Shown: in pieces, positions 1-7,686 of the stretch
How the letters are laid out: each line of letters begins with the position of its first letter
Numbering within the stretch: the first letter of the stretch is position 1
Assembly (NCBI GenBank): GCA_018241025.1
Contig: JAFEEQ010000011.1
Span: 62,001 to 126,000 of the forward strand
Direction of reading: 5' to 3'
Length of the DNA stretch: 64,000 bases
Origin: Pseudomonadota bacterium
GTDB taxonomy: Bacteria > Pseudomonadota > Alphaproteobacteria > Micropepsales > Micropepsaceae
Translations under genes and position numbers: made by a program
Notes under the pieces: generated by a model
What the model saw: the letters and a program-made list of their open reading frames with translations, nothing else
Database searches by the model: none
Told to the model about the DNA's origin: nothing

Positions 1-260
1 GCTTCGCGGCGAAGCGCGTGATCTATCTCGAAGACCTCTTCGTGCGCCCGGCCTTTCGCGGCAAGGGCTATGGCAAGACGCTGCTCGCGCATCTGGCGAA
101 GACCGCCGTGGACGAAGGCGGCGGCATCGTCGATTGGTCGGTGCTCGACTGGAACAAGCCGTCGATCGATTTCTACGACAGCCTCGGCGCGCGGCCCGTG
201 GAGGGCTGGCTGGTCTATCGCCTCGAAGGCGATGCGGCGAAGGCGCTGGCGCGGGGATGA
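1..260 (+). CDS. GNAT family N-acetyltransferase (5' truncated by window edge)
   Basis: C-terminal part of a GNAT acetyltransferase; the reading frame is open from the first bases, so the start lies outside the window. The visible piece holds the acetyl-CoA pyrophosphate-binding motif RGKGYGKTLL followed by a helix, then the typical C-terminal strand with NKPSIDFYDSLGA, where the NxxxxxFYxxxG pattern is diagnostic of the fold. The acceptor substrate cannot be told from this fragment. Its stop codon overlaps the folA start (ATGA), so the two genes are translationally coupled. Confidence 0.85.
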   Translation, partial: FAAKRVIYLEDLFVRPAFRGKGYGKTLLAHLAKTAVDEGGGIVDWSVLDWNKPSIDFYDSLGARPVEGWLVYRLEGDAAKALARG

Positions 261-769
261 GCGTGGACATCACCCAGGTGCTCGCGGTCGCCGATAACGG
301 CGTGATCGGCGTGGGCGGCACGATCCCGTGGCGCATCCCGGAAGACATGAAGCGTTTCAAGGCGCTCACCATCGGCAAGCCCATGATCGTCGGGCGCAAG
401 ACCTATGAGAGCTTCCCGAAGCGTCCGCTGCCGGGACGCACCAACATCATCGTCACGCGCGATGCGGGCTATGTCGCAGAGGGTGCGGTGGTCGTGACGT
501 CGCTCGACGCGGCGCTGGCGCGGGCGCGCAGCGAGAACCCGATGGAGATCATCATCGGCGGCGGTGCGGAGATCTACAAACAGGCGATGCCGGTCACGAC
601 GAAGATCGAACTGACCGAGGTGCATCTCTCGCCGGAGGGCGATGCGCATATGACGCCGTTCGATCCTGCGCACTGGCGCGAGACGGCGCGGGAAGAGCAT
701 GCGACCGCGGATGGGCTGCGGTATGCGTATGTGACCTTGGTGCGGGGTTGGACAAAATCCTCATCCTGA
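257..769 (+). CDS. folA: Dihydrofolate reductase
   Basis: Reduces dihydrofolate to tetrahydrofolate with NADPH. The 170-residue length is typical. The N-terminal strand is followed by NGVIG (14-18) and PWRIPEDMKRFK, where D30 occupies the place of the catalytic acid; then GRKTYES (47-53) and the IIGGGAEIYKQA nucleotide-binding segment. The start is the ATG at 257 overlapping the upstream stop; a longer frame from 134 would run through the acetyltransferase and is rejected. The last residues (TKSSS) and the TGA stop are read from an intergenic repeat, so the native C-terminus has been replaced or extended by repeat DNA. thyA, a frequent neighbour, is not in view. Confidence 0.95.
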   Translation: MSVDITQVLAVADNGVIGVGGTIPWRIPEDMKRFKALTIGKPMIVGRKTYESFPKRPLPGRTNIIVTRDAGYVAEGAVVVTSLDAALARARSENPMEIIIGGGAEIYKQAMPVTTKIELTEVHLSPEGDAHMTPFDPAHWRETAREEHATADGLRYAYVTLVRGWTKSSS

Positions 770-846
770 GCCTGCCGAAGGATGGCAGTCCTGCGTTAGC
801 GGCGCCGCCCCTCGCCCTTCGACAAGCTCAGGGTGAGGGTCATTGT
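759..846. repeat. Family A paired palindromic repeat (copy 1)
   Basis: Two inverted units, about 763-787 (degenerate CCTGAGCCTGCCGAAGG) and 807-846 (core CTTCGACAAGCTCAGG flanked by CCCTCGCC and GTGAGGGTCATTGT). Together they can fold into a long hairpin between the convergent folA and methyltransferase genes. The folA stop codon lies inside the left unit. The same unit recurs near 18.6, 51.7, 53.7, 54.1 and 61.5 kb. Confidence 0.85.
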
Positions 847-869
847 GGAATCAGTTGAAGCGTGAGGTC

Positions 870-1658
870 CTAACGAACCCGCCCCCACACCTCAAATATC
901 CGCGGCATGCCGGCGACCGTGCCGGGGGTGCGGGCGAAGGTGTAGAGCTCTTCCGCAATCGCCTTGATTTCGTCTGCCGTTGCCAGGCCCGCGGCGAGCA
1001 CCGCGGGTGCGATGTTCTCCATCGTGATCGGCGACATCAGCTTGACCTCGCCGTCATGCCCTGCCGGATGGGTGATGCGCAGCTGCACGTCCGCAAATCC
1101 CGCCGCGCGCAGCAGGCCCGGCAGGCGCGGGCCGATATTCGCGTCGCCACCGCGCAGGCGCACCGTTTCGGTATAGAGCGCGACATAGCGGTCGAGCGCC
1201 GGACATGCGGGATGCGCGAAGTGACCGCGAAAATCGATGTCCTCGATGGCAATGACGCCGCCTGGCGCCAGCACGGTCCGCGCGCGCGACAATGCCGCCG
1301 CCGGATCAGGCAGATGCGTCAGCAGAAAACGTGCATGGATGAAATCGAACGGTCCCTCGGGAATGTCGAGCGTGATGTCGGAGCGGAGGAAGGTGAGATT
1401 CGTCAGTCCATCCGCTTCGGCGCGGGCAATGGCGAGTTGCGGCTCGTCGATATCGGTCGCGACCACCGCTCCGGTCATGCGCGCCAGATCGCGGGCGACA
1501 TCGCCGCCGCCGCAACCGAGTTCGAGGCAGCGCATGCCCGGCCGCGCGCCGGCATGTTCGAGAAAGGCCCGCGTCGTCGGTCCGAGCACGCGGCTCAGCA
1601 CGCGCAGGCGTTCGCGCCCCTCGATCCCGCCGCGGATGATGTAGTCGGAGCTGTCCAT
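870..1658 (-). CDS. Class I SAM-dependent methyltransferase
   Basis: 262-residue Rossmann-fold methyltransferase. Motif I is CLELGCGGGDVAR (about residues 44-56), the acidic motif II is VVATDIDEPQL, and the post-I region reads GPFDFIHARFLLTHLPDP followed by LAPGGVIAIEDID, all standard for Methyltransf_11/25-type enzymes. No feature identifies the methyl acceptor. It is monocistronic, convergent with folA and divergent from the SMP-30 gene at 1792. The C-terminal 60 residues look family-specific. A long plus-strand frame over the same region is a GC shadow. Confidence 0.88.
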   Translation of the reverse strand: MDSSDYIIRGGIEGRERLRVLSRVLGPTTRAFLEHAGARPGMRCLELGCGGGDVARDLARMTGAVVATDIDEPQLAIARAEADGLTNLTFLRSDITLDIPEGPFDFIHARFLLTHLPDPAAALSRARTVLAPGGVIAIEDIDFRGHFAHPACPALDRYVALYTETVRLRGGDANIGPRLPGLLRAAGFADVQLRITHPAGHDGEVKLMSPITMENIAPAVLAAGLATADEIKAIAEELYTFARTPGTVAGMPRIFEVWGRVR

Positions 1659-1791
1659 TCGGGGCGGCAGCTTAGCGCCTGCCCCGCGTTTCGGTGATAG
1701 CGCCGCCCGGAAAATTCATATCGCCGCGAACTTTGCGGCGCGCGCGGCCCGGGGTAGCCTTCCCGCCAGATAACAACCGAGGGGGAAACGC

Positions 1792-2718
1792 ATGAACATC
1801 CAGGAGATCGCATCCGACCTGAAGTTTCCGGAAGGGCCGGTCGCGATGGACGACGGCTCGGTGATCCTGGTCGAGATCTGGTCGGGCGAGATCACGCGGA
1901 TCACGAAGGACGGCAAGAAGCAGACGGTGGCGAAGCCGGGCGGCGGACCCAACGGGCTCGCCATCGGTCCCGACGGACATCTCTACTGCTGCAACAACGG
2001 TTCGAACTTCGAGATGAACATGGTCAACGGGCTGATGATTCCGGGCCATACGCCGGCGGAGCACAAGGGCGGCCGCATCGAGCGCATCAATATCTCCACC
2101 GGCAAGGTCGAGGTGCTCTACGATTCGTGCGACGGCGTGAAGCTGATGGCGCCGAACGATCTGGTGTTCGACACGACGGGTGGATTCTGGTTCACCGATC
2201 ACGCCTCGAACAATTCCGAGCGCCGCATGCATGGCGGGCTCTATTACGCCAAGGCCGACGGCTCGAAGATCACCAAGGTGCTGCGCGAGCTGACCTCACC
2301 CAACGGTGTCGGTCTCTCGCCCGACGGCCTGCATGTCTATTACGCGGAGACGATGCCGGGCCGCCTGTGGGACCTGCCGCTGACCGCGCCGGGAACGGCG
2401 GCCATGCCGGGAGGTTTCACGCCTGCCAATTTCGTGGGCGCTTTCCCCGGTCTTGCCTATTTCGACAGCCTCGGCGTGCAGGCCGATGGCGGCGTCTGCG
2501 TCGCGACCATCCTTGCCGGTGGAATTTCGACCTTCTGGCCAGGAACCAACGGTGCGCCTGCGAAGTTCGAACATACGCCGTTCCCGGACATTCTCTGCAC
2601 CAACATCTGCTGGGGCGGCAAGGATATGAAAACCGCGTATGTCACGATGTCGTCGACCGGAAAACTCGCACAATGCGACTGGCCGACGGCCGGATTGCGC
2701 CTGAACTACAACGCTTGA
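1792..2718 (+). CDS. SMP-30/gluconolactonase/LRE family protein
   Basis: 308-residue six-bladed beta-propeller of the SMP-30/gluconolaconase family, which hydrolyses lactones using one divalent metal. Visible marks are FPEGP with E14 as likely metal ligand, the blade motif NGLAIGPDGHLY, PNDLVFDTTGGFWFTDH (ligand Asn) and SPNGVGLSPDG. There is no signal peptide, so it is probably cytoplasmic. A strong ribosome-binding site (GAGGGGGA) lies just before the ATG. It is followed after 12 bp by the first of the small secreted paralogues, possibly one transcript. The natural substrate is unknown. Confidence 0.88.
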   Translation: MNIQEIASDLKFPEGPVAMDDGSVILVEIWSGEITRITKDGKKQTVAKPGGGPNGLAIGPDGHLYCCNNGSNFEMNMVNGLMIPGHTPAEHKGGRIERINISTGKVEVLYDSCDGVKLMAPNDLVFDTTGGFWFTDHASNNSERRMHGGLYYAKADGSKITKVLRELTSPNGVGLSPDGLHVYYAETMPGRLWDLPLTAPGTAAMPGGFTPANFVGAFPGLAYFDSLGVQADGGVCVATILAGGISTFWPGTNGAPAKFEHTPFPDILCTNICWGGKDMKTAYVTMSSTGKLAQCDWPTAGLRLNYNA

Positions 2719-2730
2719 ACGGAGACAGAC

Positions 2731-3078
2731 ATGCGAGCATTGATTTTAGGTGTCGCATTGGCGGCGGCTTTCGCGGGCAGCGCGATGGCGGGCGAAGAGG
2801 TTCTCGCCTCGCGCTTCGGCAATACGACGATCACCAAGGATGCGAGCGGCAATGAGAGCCGCATCTACTATCGCGCCGATCACACCCTCACCGCCAAGCA
2901 GGGCGGCATGACGACCGAAGGCACCTGGAAGATGGATGGCGGCAATGTCTGCCTGACCTTCGCTACGCCGATCCCGAATACGCCGAACCCGGTCTGCGCG
3001 CCGGCAAGCGATCACAAGGTCGGCGACAGTTGGAGCGCCGGTCCCTACACTGTTTCTCTCGTTGCGGGGATCCAGTGA
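2731..3078 (+). CDS. Small secreted protein, paralogue 1 of 4
   Basis: 115-residue protein with a cleavable signal peptide (MRALILGVALAAAFAGSAMA). The mature part carries a pattern shared with the three genes that follow: FGNT near the mature N-terminus, a charged strand (YYRADHTL), GTWKMDGGNVCLTF, then DHKVGDSWSAGPYTVSL. Its ribosome-binding site is GGAGA. The stop overlaps the next start by one base (TGATG). I do not recognise a named family; the strand-rich pattern with one or two Cys suggests a small periplasmic beta-domain. Function unknown. Confidence 0.8.
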   Translation: MRALILGVALAAAFAGSAMAGEEVLASRFGNTTITKDASGNESRIYYRADHTLTAKQGGMTTEGTWKMDGGNVCLTFATPIPNTPNPVCAPASDHKVGDSWSAGPYTVSLVAGIQ

Positions 3079-3443
3079 TGCGCGCGCTTCTGCTCGGAAC
3101 GGCATTCTTTCTCGGCACCGTCACGATGACCGCGGCGGCCGACGCGCCACCGGCGATGGCCGGCCTCTTCGGCAACACCGTCGAAGTCGTCGACGACAAG
3201 GGCATCGAATCCCACACCCATTACAGTGCCGACGGCACCTTCGATGGCGTGGCGCCGGCCTACAATTATCACTACAAGGGCACCTGGACGATCGACGCGA
3301 ACGGCCAGCTCTGCCGCAATTTCGATCCGGTTCCGCCCGGCGTGACCAATCCGGATTGCAATCCGCTGGTCGCCCACGCCGTCGGCGACAGCTGGAGCGA
3401 TCCGGATGGCGGCACCGGCAAGCTCGTCGCGGGTACCGAGTAA
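3078..3443 (+). CDS. Small secreted protein, paralogue 2 of 4
   Basis: 121 residues, starting at the ATG that overlaps the previous stop (an in-frame start at 3030 would sit inside the preceding gene). Signal peptide MRALLLGTAFFLGTVTMTAA, then LFGNTVEVVDDKG, HYSADGTF, YKGTWTIDANGQLCRNF, a second Cys (NPDCNPL) and HAVGDSWSDPDGGTGKLVAG. The order GNT - adhesin-like strand - KGTW - C - VGDSW matches its neighbours, so this is tandem duplication followed by divergence. Role unknown. Confidence 0.8.
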   Translation: MRALLLGTAFFLGTVTMTAAADAPPAMAGLFGNTVEVVDDKGIESHTHYSADGTFDGVAPAYNYHYKGTWTIDANGQLCRNFDPVPPGVTNPDCNPLVAHAVGDSWSDPDGGTGKLVAGTE

Positions 3444-3466
3444 ATTCCATTCACGCAGGAGATTTC

Positions 3467-3838
3467 ATGCGCAAACTCATTCTCGCAGCGGCGCTCGTCG
3501 CCTTCGCCGGCAGCGCGTCGGCGGCCGACGACATGATGGCCGGCTATTTCGGAAACACCGTCGTTGCGACCGGCGGTCCGGCGACGTCGAGCACGCACTT
3601 TCGCGCCGACCACAGCTTCGACGTCATCGGCTCGATGATGGGCTTCACCAAGTCGTTCAAGGGCACCTGGGAGCTGAAGGGCAACCAGCTTTGCCGTACC
3701 TATGTCGGCGACCAGCCGCCGGGACTGCCGAGCAATCCGTTCTGCACGCCCTGGGATGCGCACAAGGCCGGCGACACCTGGACGGTGACGTTCAACGGCA
3801 GTACGCGCACGTTGACGCTCAAGCCCGGGGTCCAGTGA
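3467..3838 (+). CDS. Small secreted protein, paralogue 3 of 4
   Basis: 123 residues; ATG at 3467 with GGAGA six bases upstream. Signal peptide ending in GSASAADD, then YFGNTVVATGG, HFRADHSFDV, FKGTWELKGNQLCRTY, NPFCTPWDAHKAGDTWTVTF. The two cysteines are conserved in position with paralogue 2. It lies 23 bp after paralogue 2 and 41 bp before the DASS permease, all co-directional and probably one operon. Function unknown. Confidence 0.8.
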   Translation: MRKLILAAALVAFAGSASAADDMMAGYFGNTVVATGGPATSSTHFRADHSFDVIGSMMGFTKSFKGTWELKGNQLCRTYVGDQPPGLPSNPFCTPWDAHKAGDTWTVTFNGSTRTLTLKPGVQ

Positions 3839-3879
3839 CCGGACGTCGCTGGCGTTCGCCGGCGCAGGGCGGCTGAACC

Positions 3880-5175
3880 GTGACCACGCCGCAGCTCATC
3901 TCGCTCCTGGTTCTTGCCACCGTTGCCGGTGTCCTGATCTGGGGGCGGGCGCGGGCGGAGATTGTCGCGCTCTGCGGCGCGGCGGTGCTTCTGGGCACCG
4001 GTACGATCCGTCCCGTCGATGTCCAGGCGGCGTTCGCCAGCCCGGCGATCATCACGCTCGCATCCCTGTTCGTCATCGCCTATGCCATCGAATTGTCCGG
4101 CCTGCTCGATCTCATGGTGCGCCAGGCCGAGCGGCTTTGCGATCTCTTCGGCGTTACCGGGCTCTGGGCGATGGTTGGGCTCTCGGGCGCGGCCTCCGCC
4201 TTTCTCAACAACACGCCGATCGTCGTGCTGGTCGCGCCGATCATCCAGAACGTCGCCCGGTCGATGGGACTTTCGGCCAAGCGGTTCCTGCTGCCGCTGT
4301 CCTACGCCACCATTCTCGGTGGCGCGTGTACGCTGATCGGGACCTCGACCAATCTTCTGGTCAACGACATGGCGCGCAATGCCGGACAACCGACATTCGG
4401 CATGTTCGAGATCACGCCCGTGGCCCTGATCGTCGCGCTGGCCGGCGGCATCTATCTCTACTTCTACGCCCACCGCGCACTCGCGCGGACGGAGGATGCG
4501 CCGGGCACCGCGCTCGTACCGGCGCGCGCAGCCCGGGCAATCGGCGACCGGCCCGAAGTCTTCCCGCTCGATGTGAGCCTCAAGCCGGTGAAGGCTGCCG
4601 TTTCGCTCGGCGTGTTCGTGGCGGTCGTGACGGTGGCGGCGCTCGGTCTTTTGCCGATCGCCTCGGCGGCATTCTCCGGCGCCGTGCTGCTCGTGCTCGT
4701 CGGCGTCATCAGCGCCGATGAAGCCTATCGCGGGTTCCGGCCGGAGATCCTGTTCCTGATCGCGGGCATGGTCGTCATTGGATTGTCGCTCGAAGTCACG
4801 GGTCTCGCGCACGTGATGAGCAGTGGCATGGTCGCGGTCGCCCGGCCGATGGGGCCGCTCTTCGCACTTGCCGTGCTCTATGCGGTGACGCTGGTCCTGA
4901 CGGAGTTTCTATCCAATGCCGCCGTCGCGGTTCTGATCACGCCGATTGCCGTTTCGCTGGCGCACAGCCTGGGCGTGAGCCCGCGGCCGTTTCTGGTCTG
5001 CATCATGCTCGCGGCCAGCGCCGCCTTCGCAACGCCGTTCGGCTATCAGACCAATGTGCTCGTCTATCAGCTGGGCGGCTACAACTACATGGATTTCGTG
5101 CGGATCGGCGTGCCGCTCAACCTGCTGACCTGGCTGGTCGGCGTCGTGACGATACCGCTGTTCTTCCCGTTTTGA
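3880..5175 (+). CDS. DASS/SLC13-type anion permease
   Basis: 431-residue integral membrane protein with about eleven hydrophobic segments. It has the inverted duplication of divalent anion:sodium symporters and the related ArsB/NhaD superfamily: a first half with FLNNTPIVVLVAPII and GTSTNLLVN, and a second half with FLSNAAVAVLITPIA and FGYQTNVLVY, in which the SNT-like motifs bind substrate and sodium. Substrate (dicarboxylate, citrate or sulfate) is not readable. The start is GTG at 3880. It sits between copies 3 and 4 of the small secreted family, which may mean a functional link to a periplasmic partner or merely insertion into the array. Confidence 0.88.
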   Translation: MTTPQLISLLVLATVAGVLIWGRARAEIVALCGAAVLLGTGTIRPVDVQAAFASPAIITLASLFVIAYAIELSGLLDLMVRQAERLCDLFGVTGLWAMVGLSGAASAFLNNTPIVVLVAPIIQNVARSMGLSAKRFLLPLSYATILGGACTLIGTSTNLLVNDMARNAGQPTFGMFEITPVALIVALAGGIYLYFYAHRALARTEDAPGTALVPARAARAIGDRPEVFPLDVSLKPVKAAVSLGVFVAVVTVAALGLLPIASAAFSGAVLLVLVGVISADEAYRGFRPEILFLIAGMVVIGLSLEVTGLAHVMSSGMVAVARPMGPLFALAVLYAVTLVLTEFLSNAAVAVLITPIAVSLAHSLGVSPRPFLVCIMLAASAAFATPFGYQTNVLVYQLGGYNYMDFVRIGVPLNLLTWLVGVVTIPLFFPF

Positions 5176-5262
5176 CGCGATCCGGCCCTTGTGCCCCGAC
5201 CGTCGCGAACCCATATCGGCCGTGCGGGCATGTCCGTCCGCGTCTCTGCGAGGGGTAATCTG

Positions 5263-5631
5263 ATGAAGCGCATTCTTCTTGCGGCGGTTGCCGCCATGAC
5301 CATTGCGACGCCGGCCCTGGCCGCCGATCCGTTCGCGCCGGCCTATGGCAACACCGTCACCCAGACCATGCCGGACGGCATGAAGATCGTCATCTTCGTG
5401 AACCCGGACATGAGCTGGGAACAGCATGTCGGCGACAAGACGATGAAGGGCACCTATGCCTGGAAGGACGACAGCCATGTCTGCTTCACGGTGACCGATC
5501 CGGCCCCGGCCGATCCGTCGAAGGCGACGATGTGCAACGAGATCAAGGGCGACCACAAGGTCGGCGACACCTGGACCGAAGCGCTGCCCAATGGCGGCAC
5601 GATGACCATGGCGATCACCGCGGGGCGGTAG
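5263..5631 (+). CDS. Small secreted protein, paralogue 4 of 4
   Basis: 122 residues from the ATG at 5263 (GAGGGG upstream). Signal peptide MKRILLAAVAAMTIATPALA, then YGNTVTQTMPDG, NPDMSWEQ, MKGTYAWKDDSHVCFTVT, a second Cys (ATMCNEI) and DHKVGDTWTEALPNGG. The family signature is retained with Y for F in FGNT and Y for W in KGTW. It is separated from the other three by the permease. Function unknown. Confidence 0.8.
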   Translation: MKRILLAAVAAMTIATPALAADPFAPAYGNTVTQTMPDGMKIVIFVNPDMSWEQHVGDKTMKGTYAWKDDSHVCFTVTDPAPADPSKATMCNEIKGDHKVGDTWTEALPNGGTMTMAITAGR

Positions 5632-5643
5632 GAGCCGCACTGC

Positions 5644-5787
5644 ACGCCGTCATCCCCGGCCTTGTGCCGGGGATCCATGATCGCGGAATTCTCGGGATGT
5701 TTGATGCTGCGTCGCCGGGCATGGCCGGCGATTGCGGACATCGCGATCTTGGATGGCCGGAACAAGTCCGGCCATGACGGTCATGGG
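5644..5787. repeat. Family C palindromic element (copy 1)
   Basis: About 144 bp made of two inverted arms, each itself a palindrome: CCCCGGCCTTGTGCCGGGG near 5652 and GGCCGGAACAAGTCCGGCC near 5756, with smaller stems between (GCCGGGCATGGCCGGC). The outer ends GTCAT.../...ATGAC are complementary. It resembles the copy at 26.9 kb and could also end transcription between the convergent neighbours. Confidence 0.75.
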
Positions 5788-5815
5788 TAAAATGCGAACC
5801 CGAACGACGGGCCGA

Positions 5816-6442
5816 TTACACCGCCGGCACCATCATGTCGAATTCGATGGTCACGCGCTGATGCTCGCCGTCATAGCGCCGTTCGCCGCGCAGCAGCCAT
5901 GACGGATGCAGCACGATCATCCCGCTCTGCGGCCGGATGATCTCGCTCATGCCGGCGGTGGCGCCGCCGGGAATGCGGAAGCCGTATTGCGGCGCGACCA
6001 TCGCGGGCAGGGCGCCGCGCGGATCGGCGAATTCGCATTCGCCACCGAGCGCCTCGTCGTCCGACTTCGCATAGCCGTCATCGACGATATAGACGCCTGA
6101 CCACAGCGCGCCGGGACGCGCGGCGAGTTCGCGATACTCGCCCTTGCCGCGCACCGTGGCGCAGGCTTCGACATCCCAGTTCAGGTTCACGCGGCCGCCC
6201 GCGCGCGTCGCCGTCAGCGAGTCCGCAAGATCGCGCGCGACACGGAAAATCGTCTGCAGGGCTTCACCGCCCCACTCGGCGATGTCGTTCGCGGAGCGCC
6301 AGCCCTGGCCGCGCAGGCCGGGCACCGAACGCTCGACGATCAGCGGACGCAGCGTCTGGTTCACCTCCTGCGCGACGGGAAGGTAGTGCACTGCGAGCGG
6401 TGTCGCGAAGAGACTGCGGATCTGTGGTTTGCCGGTGGCCAT
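5816..6442 (-). CDS. Putative 2OG-Fe(II) oxygenase (TIGR02466-like)
   Basis: 208 residues from the ATG at 6442. The layout (IRSLFATPLAVHYLP, a long helical middle, ALWSGVYIVDDG, then MIVLHPSWLLRGERRYDGEHQRVTIEFD) resembles the TIGR02466 group of putative 2-oxoglutarate oxygenases, in which the second half forms the jelly roll. The usual HxD...H facial triad is not clearly legible here (the HPSW and GEHQR histidines are candidates), so catalysis is uncertain. It starts 4 bp after the apbC stop and is surely co-transcribed with it. Substrate unknown. Confidence 0.65.
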   Translation of the reverse strand: MATGKPQIRSLFATPLAVHYLPVAQEVNQTLRPLIVERSVPGLRGQGWRSANDIAEWGGEALQTIFRVARDLADSLTATRAGGRVNLNWDVEACATVRGKGEYRELAARPGALWSGVYIVDDGYAKSDDEALGGECEFADPRGALPAMVAPQYGFRIPGGATAGMSEIIRPQSGMIVLHPSWLLRGERRYDGEHQRVTIEFDMMVPAV

Positions 6443-6446
6443 GTTT

Positions 6447-7541
6447 CTATTCCAGCACGATTCTAGGCGGCGTGCGTTGCGCGCCGGCCACAGCGGCCGC
6501 GACTTCTTTCGCCACCGCGCGGAAGGCGTCGGCTTCCTGCGACTGAGGCGCAGAGACGACGACCGGCCGTCCGGCATCGGACAATTCGCGGATCAGCGGG
6601 ACGAGCGGGATTTCGCCCAGGAACGGGACGCCCAGCTTGTGGGCTTCGGCGCGTGCGCCGCCATGTCCGAAGATGTGGCTCTCATGTCCGCAATTGGGAC
6701 AGATGAAGGTCGACATGTTCTCGACGATGCCGAGCACCGGCACCTGGGTCTTGTTGAACATCGCGATGCCCTTGCGCGCGTCGATCAGCGCGATGTCCTG
6801 CGGCGTCGAGACGATCACCGCGCCGCGCAACGGCACGCGCTGCGAGATGGTAAGCTGCGCATCGCCGGTGCCGGGCGGCATGTCGAGCACCAGAATGTCG
6901 AGCGGCGCCCACAGCGAGTCGTTCAGCATCTGGGTCAGCGCGCTCTGCACCATCGGCCCGCGCCAGACCACCGCCTCGTCTTCCTTGATGAGGAAACCGA
7001 GCGACATGATCTTGATGCCGTGCTTCTCGATCGGGACGATCTTCTTGCCTTCGGCGCGCGGCTTCTCGTCGATCGCGAACAGGCGCGGTACCGAGGGGCC
7101 GTAGATGTCGGCATCCATCAATCCGACCTTCAGCCCCTGCTGGGCCAAAGCGAGCGCGAGATTGGCCGCGACCGTCGATTTGCCGACGCCGCCCTTGCCG
7201 CTCGCCACCGCGATCACCGCGGCGACGCCGGGAATGCCTTGCGGCGGATGGGGGGCATGCGGTGCGCGCGGCGCCGCCTGGCGCGGCGCAGCGCCCTGAT
7301 GCGCGGTCAGTACGGCCGTGACAGAGAGCACGCCGGGGAGCGCCGCAACCGCGTCTTCGGCCGCTTTGCGCAGTGGCTCGGCGGCGCGTCCGCGCGCCGC
7401 TTCGACTTCGACCGCGAAACCGACATTGCCGTCGCGCAGCACGAGGCCCTGGATCATGTCCTGCTGCACGATGCTGCGCCCGCTCACCGGATCGATGATG
7501 TTGTCGAGGGCCCGCAGGATGTCGTCGCGTGTGACTGCCAT
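6447..7541 (-). CDS. apbC: Iron-sulfur cluster carrier protein ApbC/Mrp
   Basis: 364-residue P-loop NTPase of the Mrp/NBP35 family that holds and delivers Fe-S clusters to apoproteins. Residues 1-80 form the MIP18/DUF59 domain; a Pro/His-rich linker follows; the deviant Walker A GKGGVGKST lies at 115-123, with DADIYGPS and the DMPPGTGD signature after it. The C-terminal CPNCG motif supplies the bridging cysteines. The ATG at 7541 fits the family start; a frame extending to 7628 adds non-conserved residues. Divergent from hflK across 145 bp, and followed by the oxygenase-like gene, which may need its iron centre. Confidence 0.95.
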   Translation of the reverse strand: MAVTRDDILRALDNIIDPVSGRSIVQQDMIQGLVLRDGNVGFAVEVEAARGRAAEPLRKAAEDAVAALPGVLSVTAVLTAHQGAAPRQAAPRAPHAPHPPQGIPGVAAVIAVASGKGGVGKSTVAANLALALAQQGLKVGLMDADIYGPSVPRLFAIDEKPRAEGKKIVPIEKHGIKIMSLGFLIKEDEAVVWRGPMVQSALTQMLNDSLWAPLDILVLDMPPGTGDAQLTISQRVPLRGAVIVSTPQDIALIDARKGIAMFNKTQVPVLGIVENMSTFICPNCGHESHIFGHGGARAEAHKLGVPFLGEIPLVPLIRELSDAGRPVVVSAPQSQEADAFRAVAKEVAAAVAGAQRTPPRIVLE

Positions 7542-7686
7542 GATTTCCTGCGATCGCGTCCTTGAAGGGGTTGATCCGCCACGCCATCTGTCGATGGTGG
7601 GCGTTTGCGCCCTGGCGGCGATGCACATATAACCGCCGGACCTTGGGACACCAAGCCGGAACGACAGGACAAGAGGGCGCGGCTGG

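Noticed and set aside
3700..4812. 370-residue minus-strand frame over the DASS permease
   Set aside because: Charged low-complexity shadow; the plus strand has clear membrane segments and substrate motifs.
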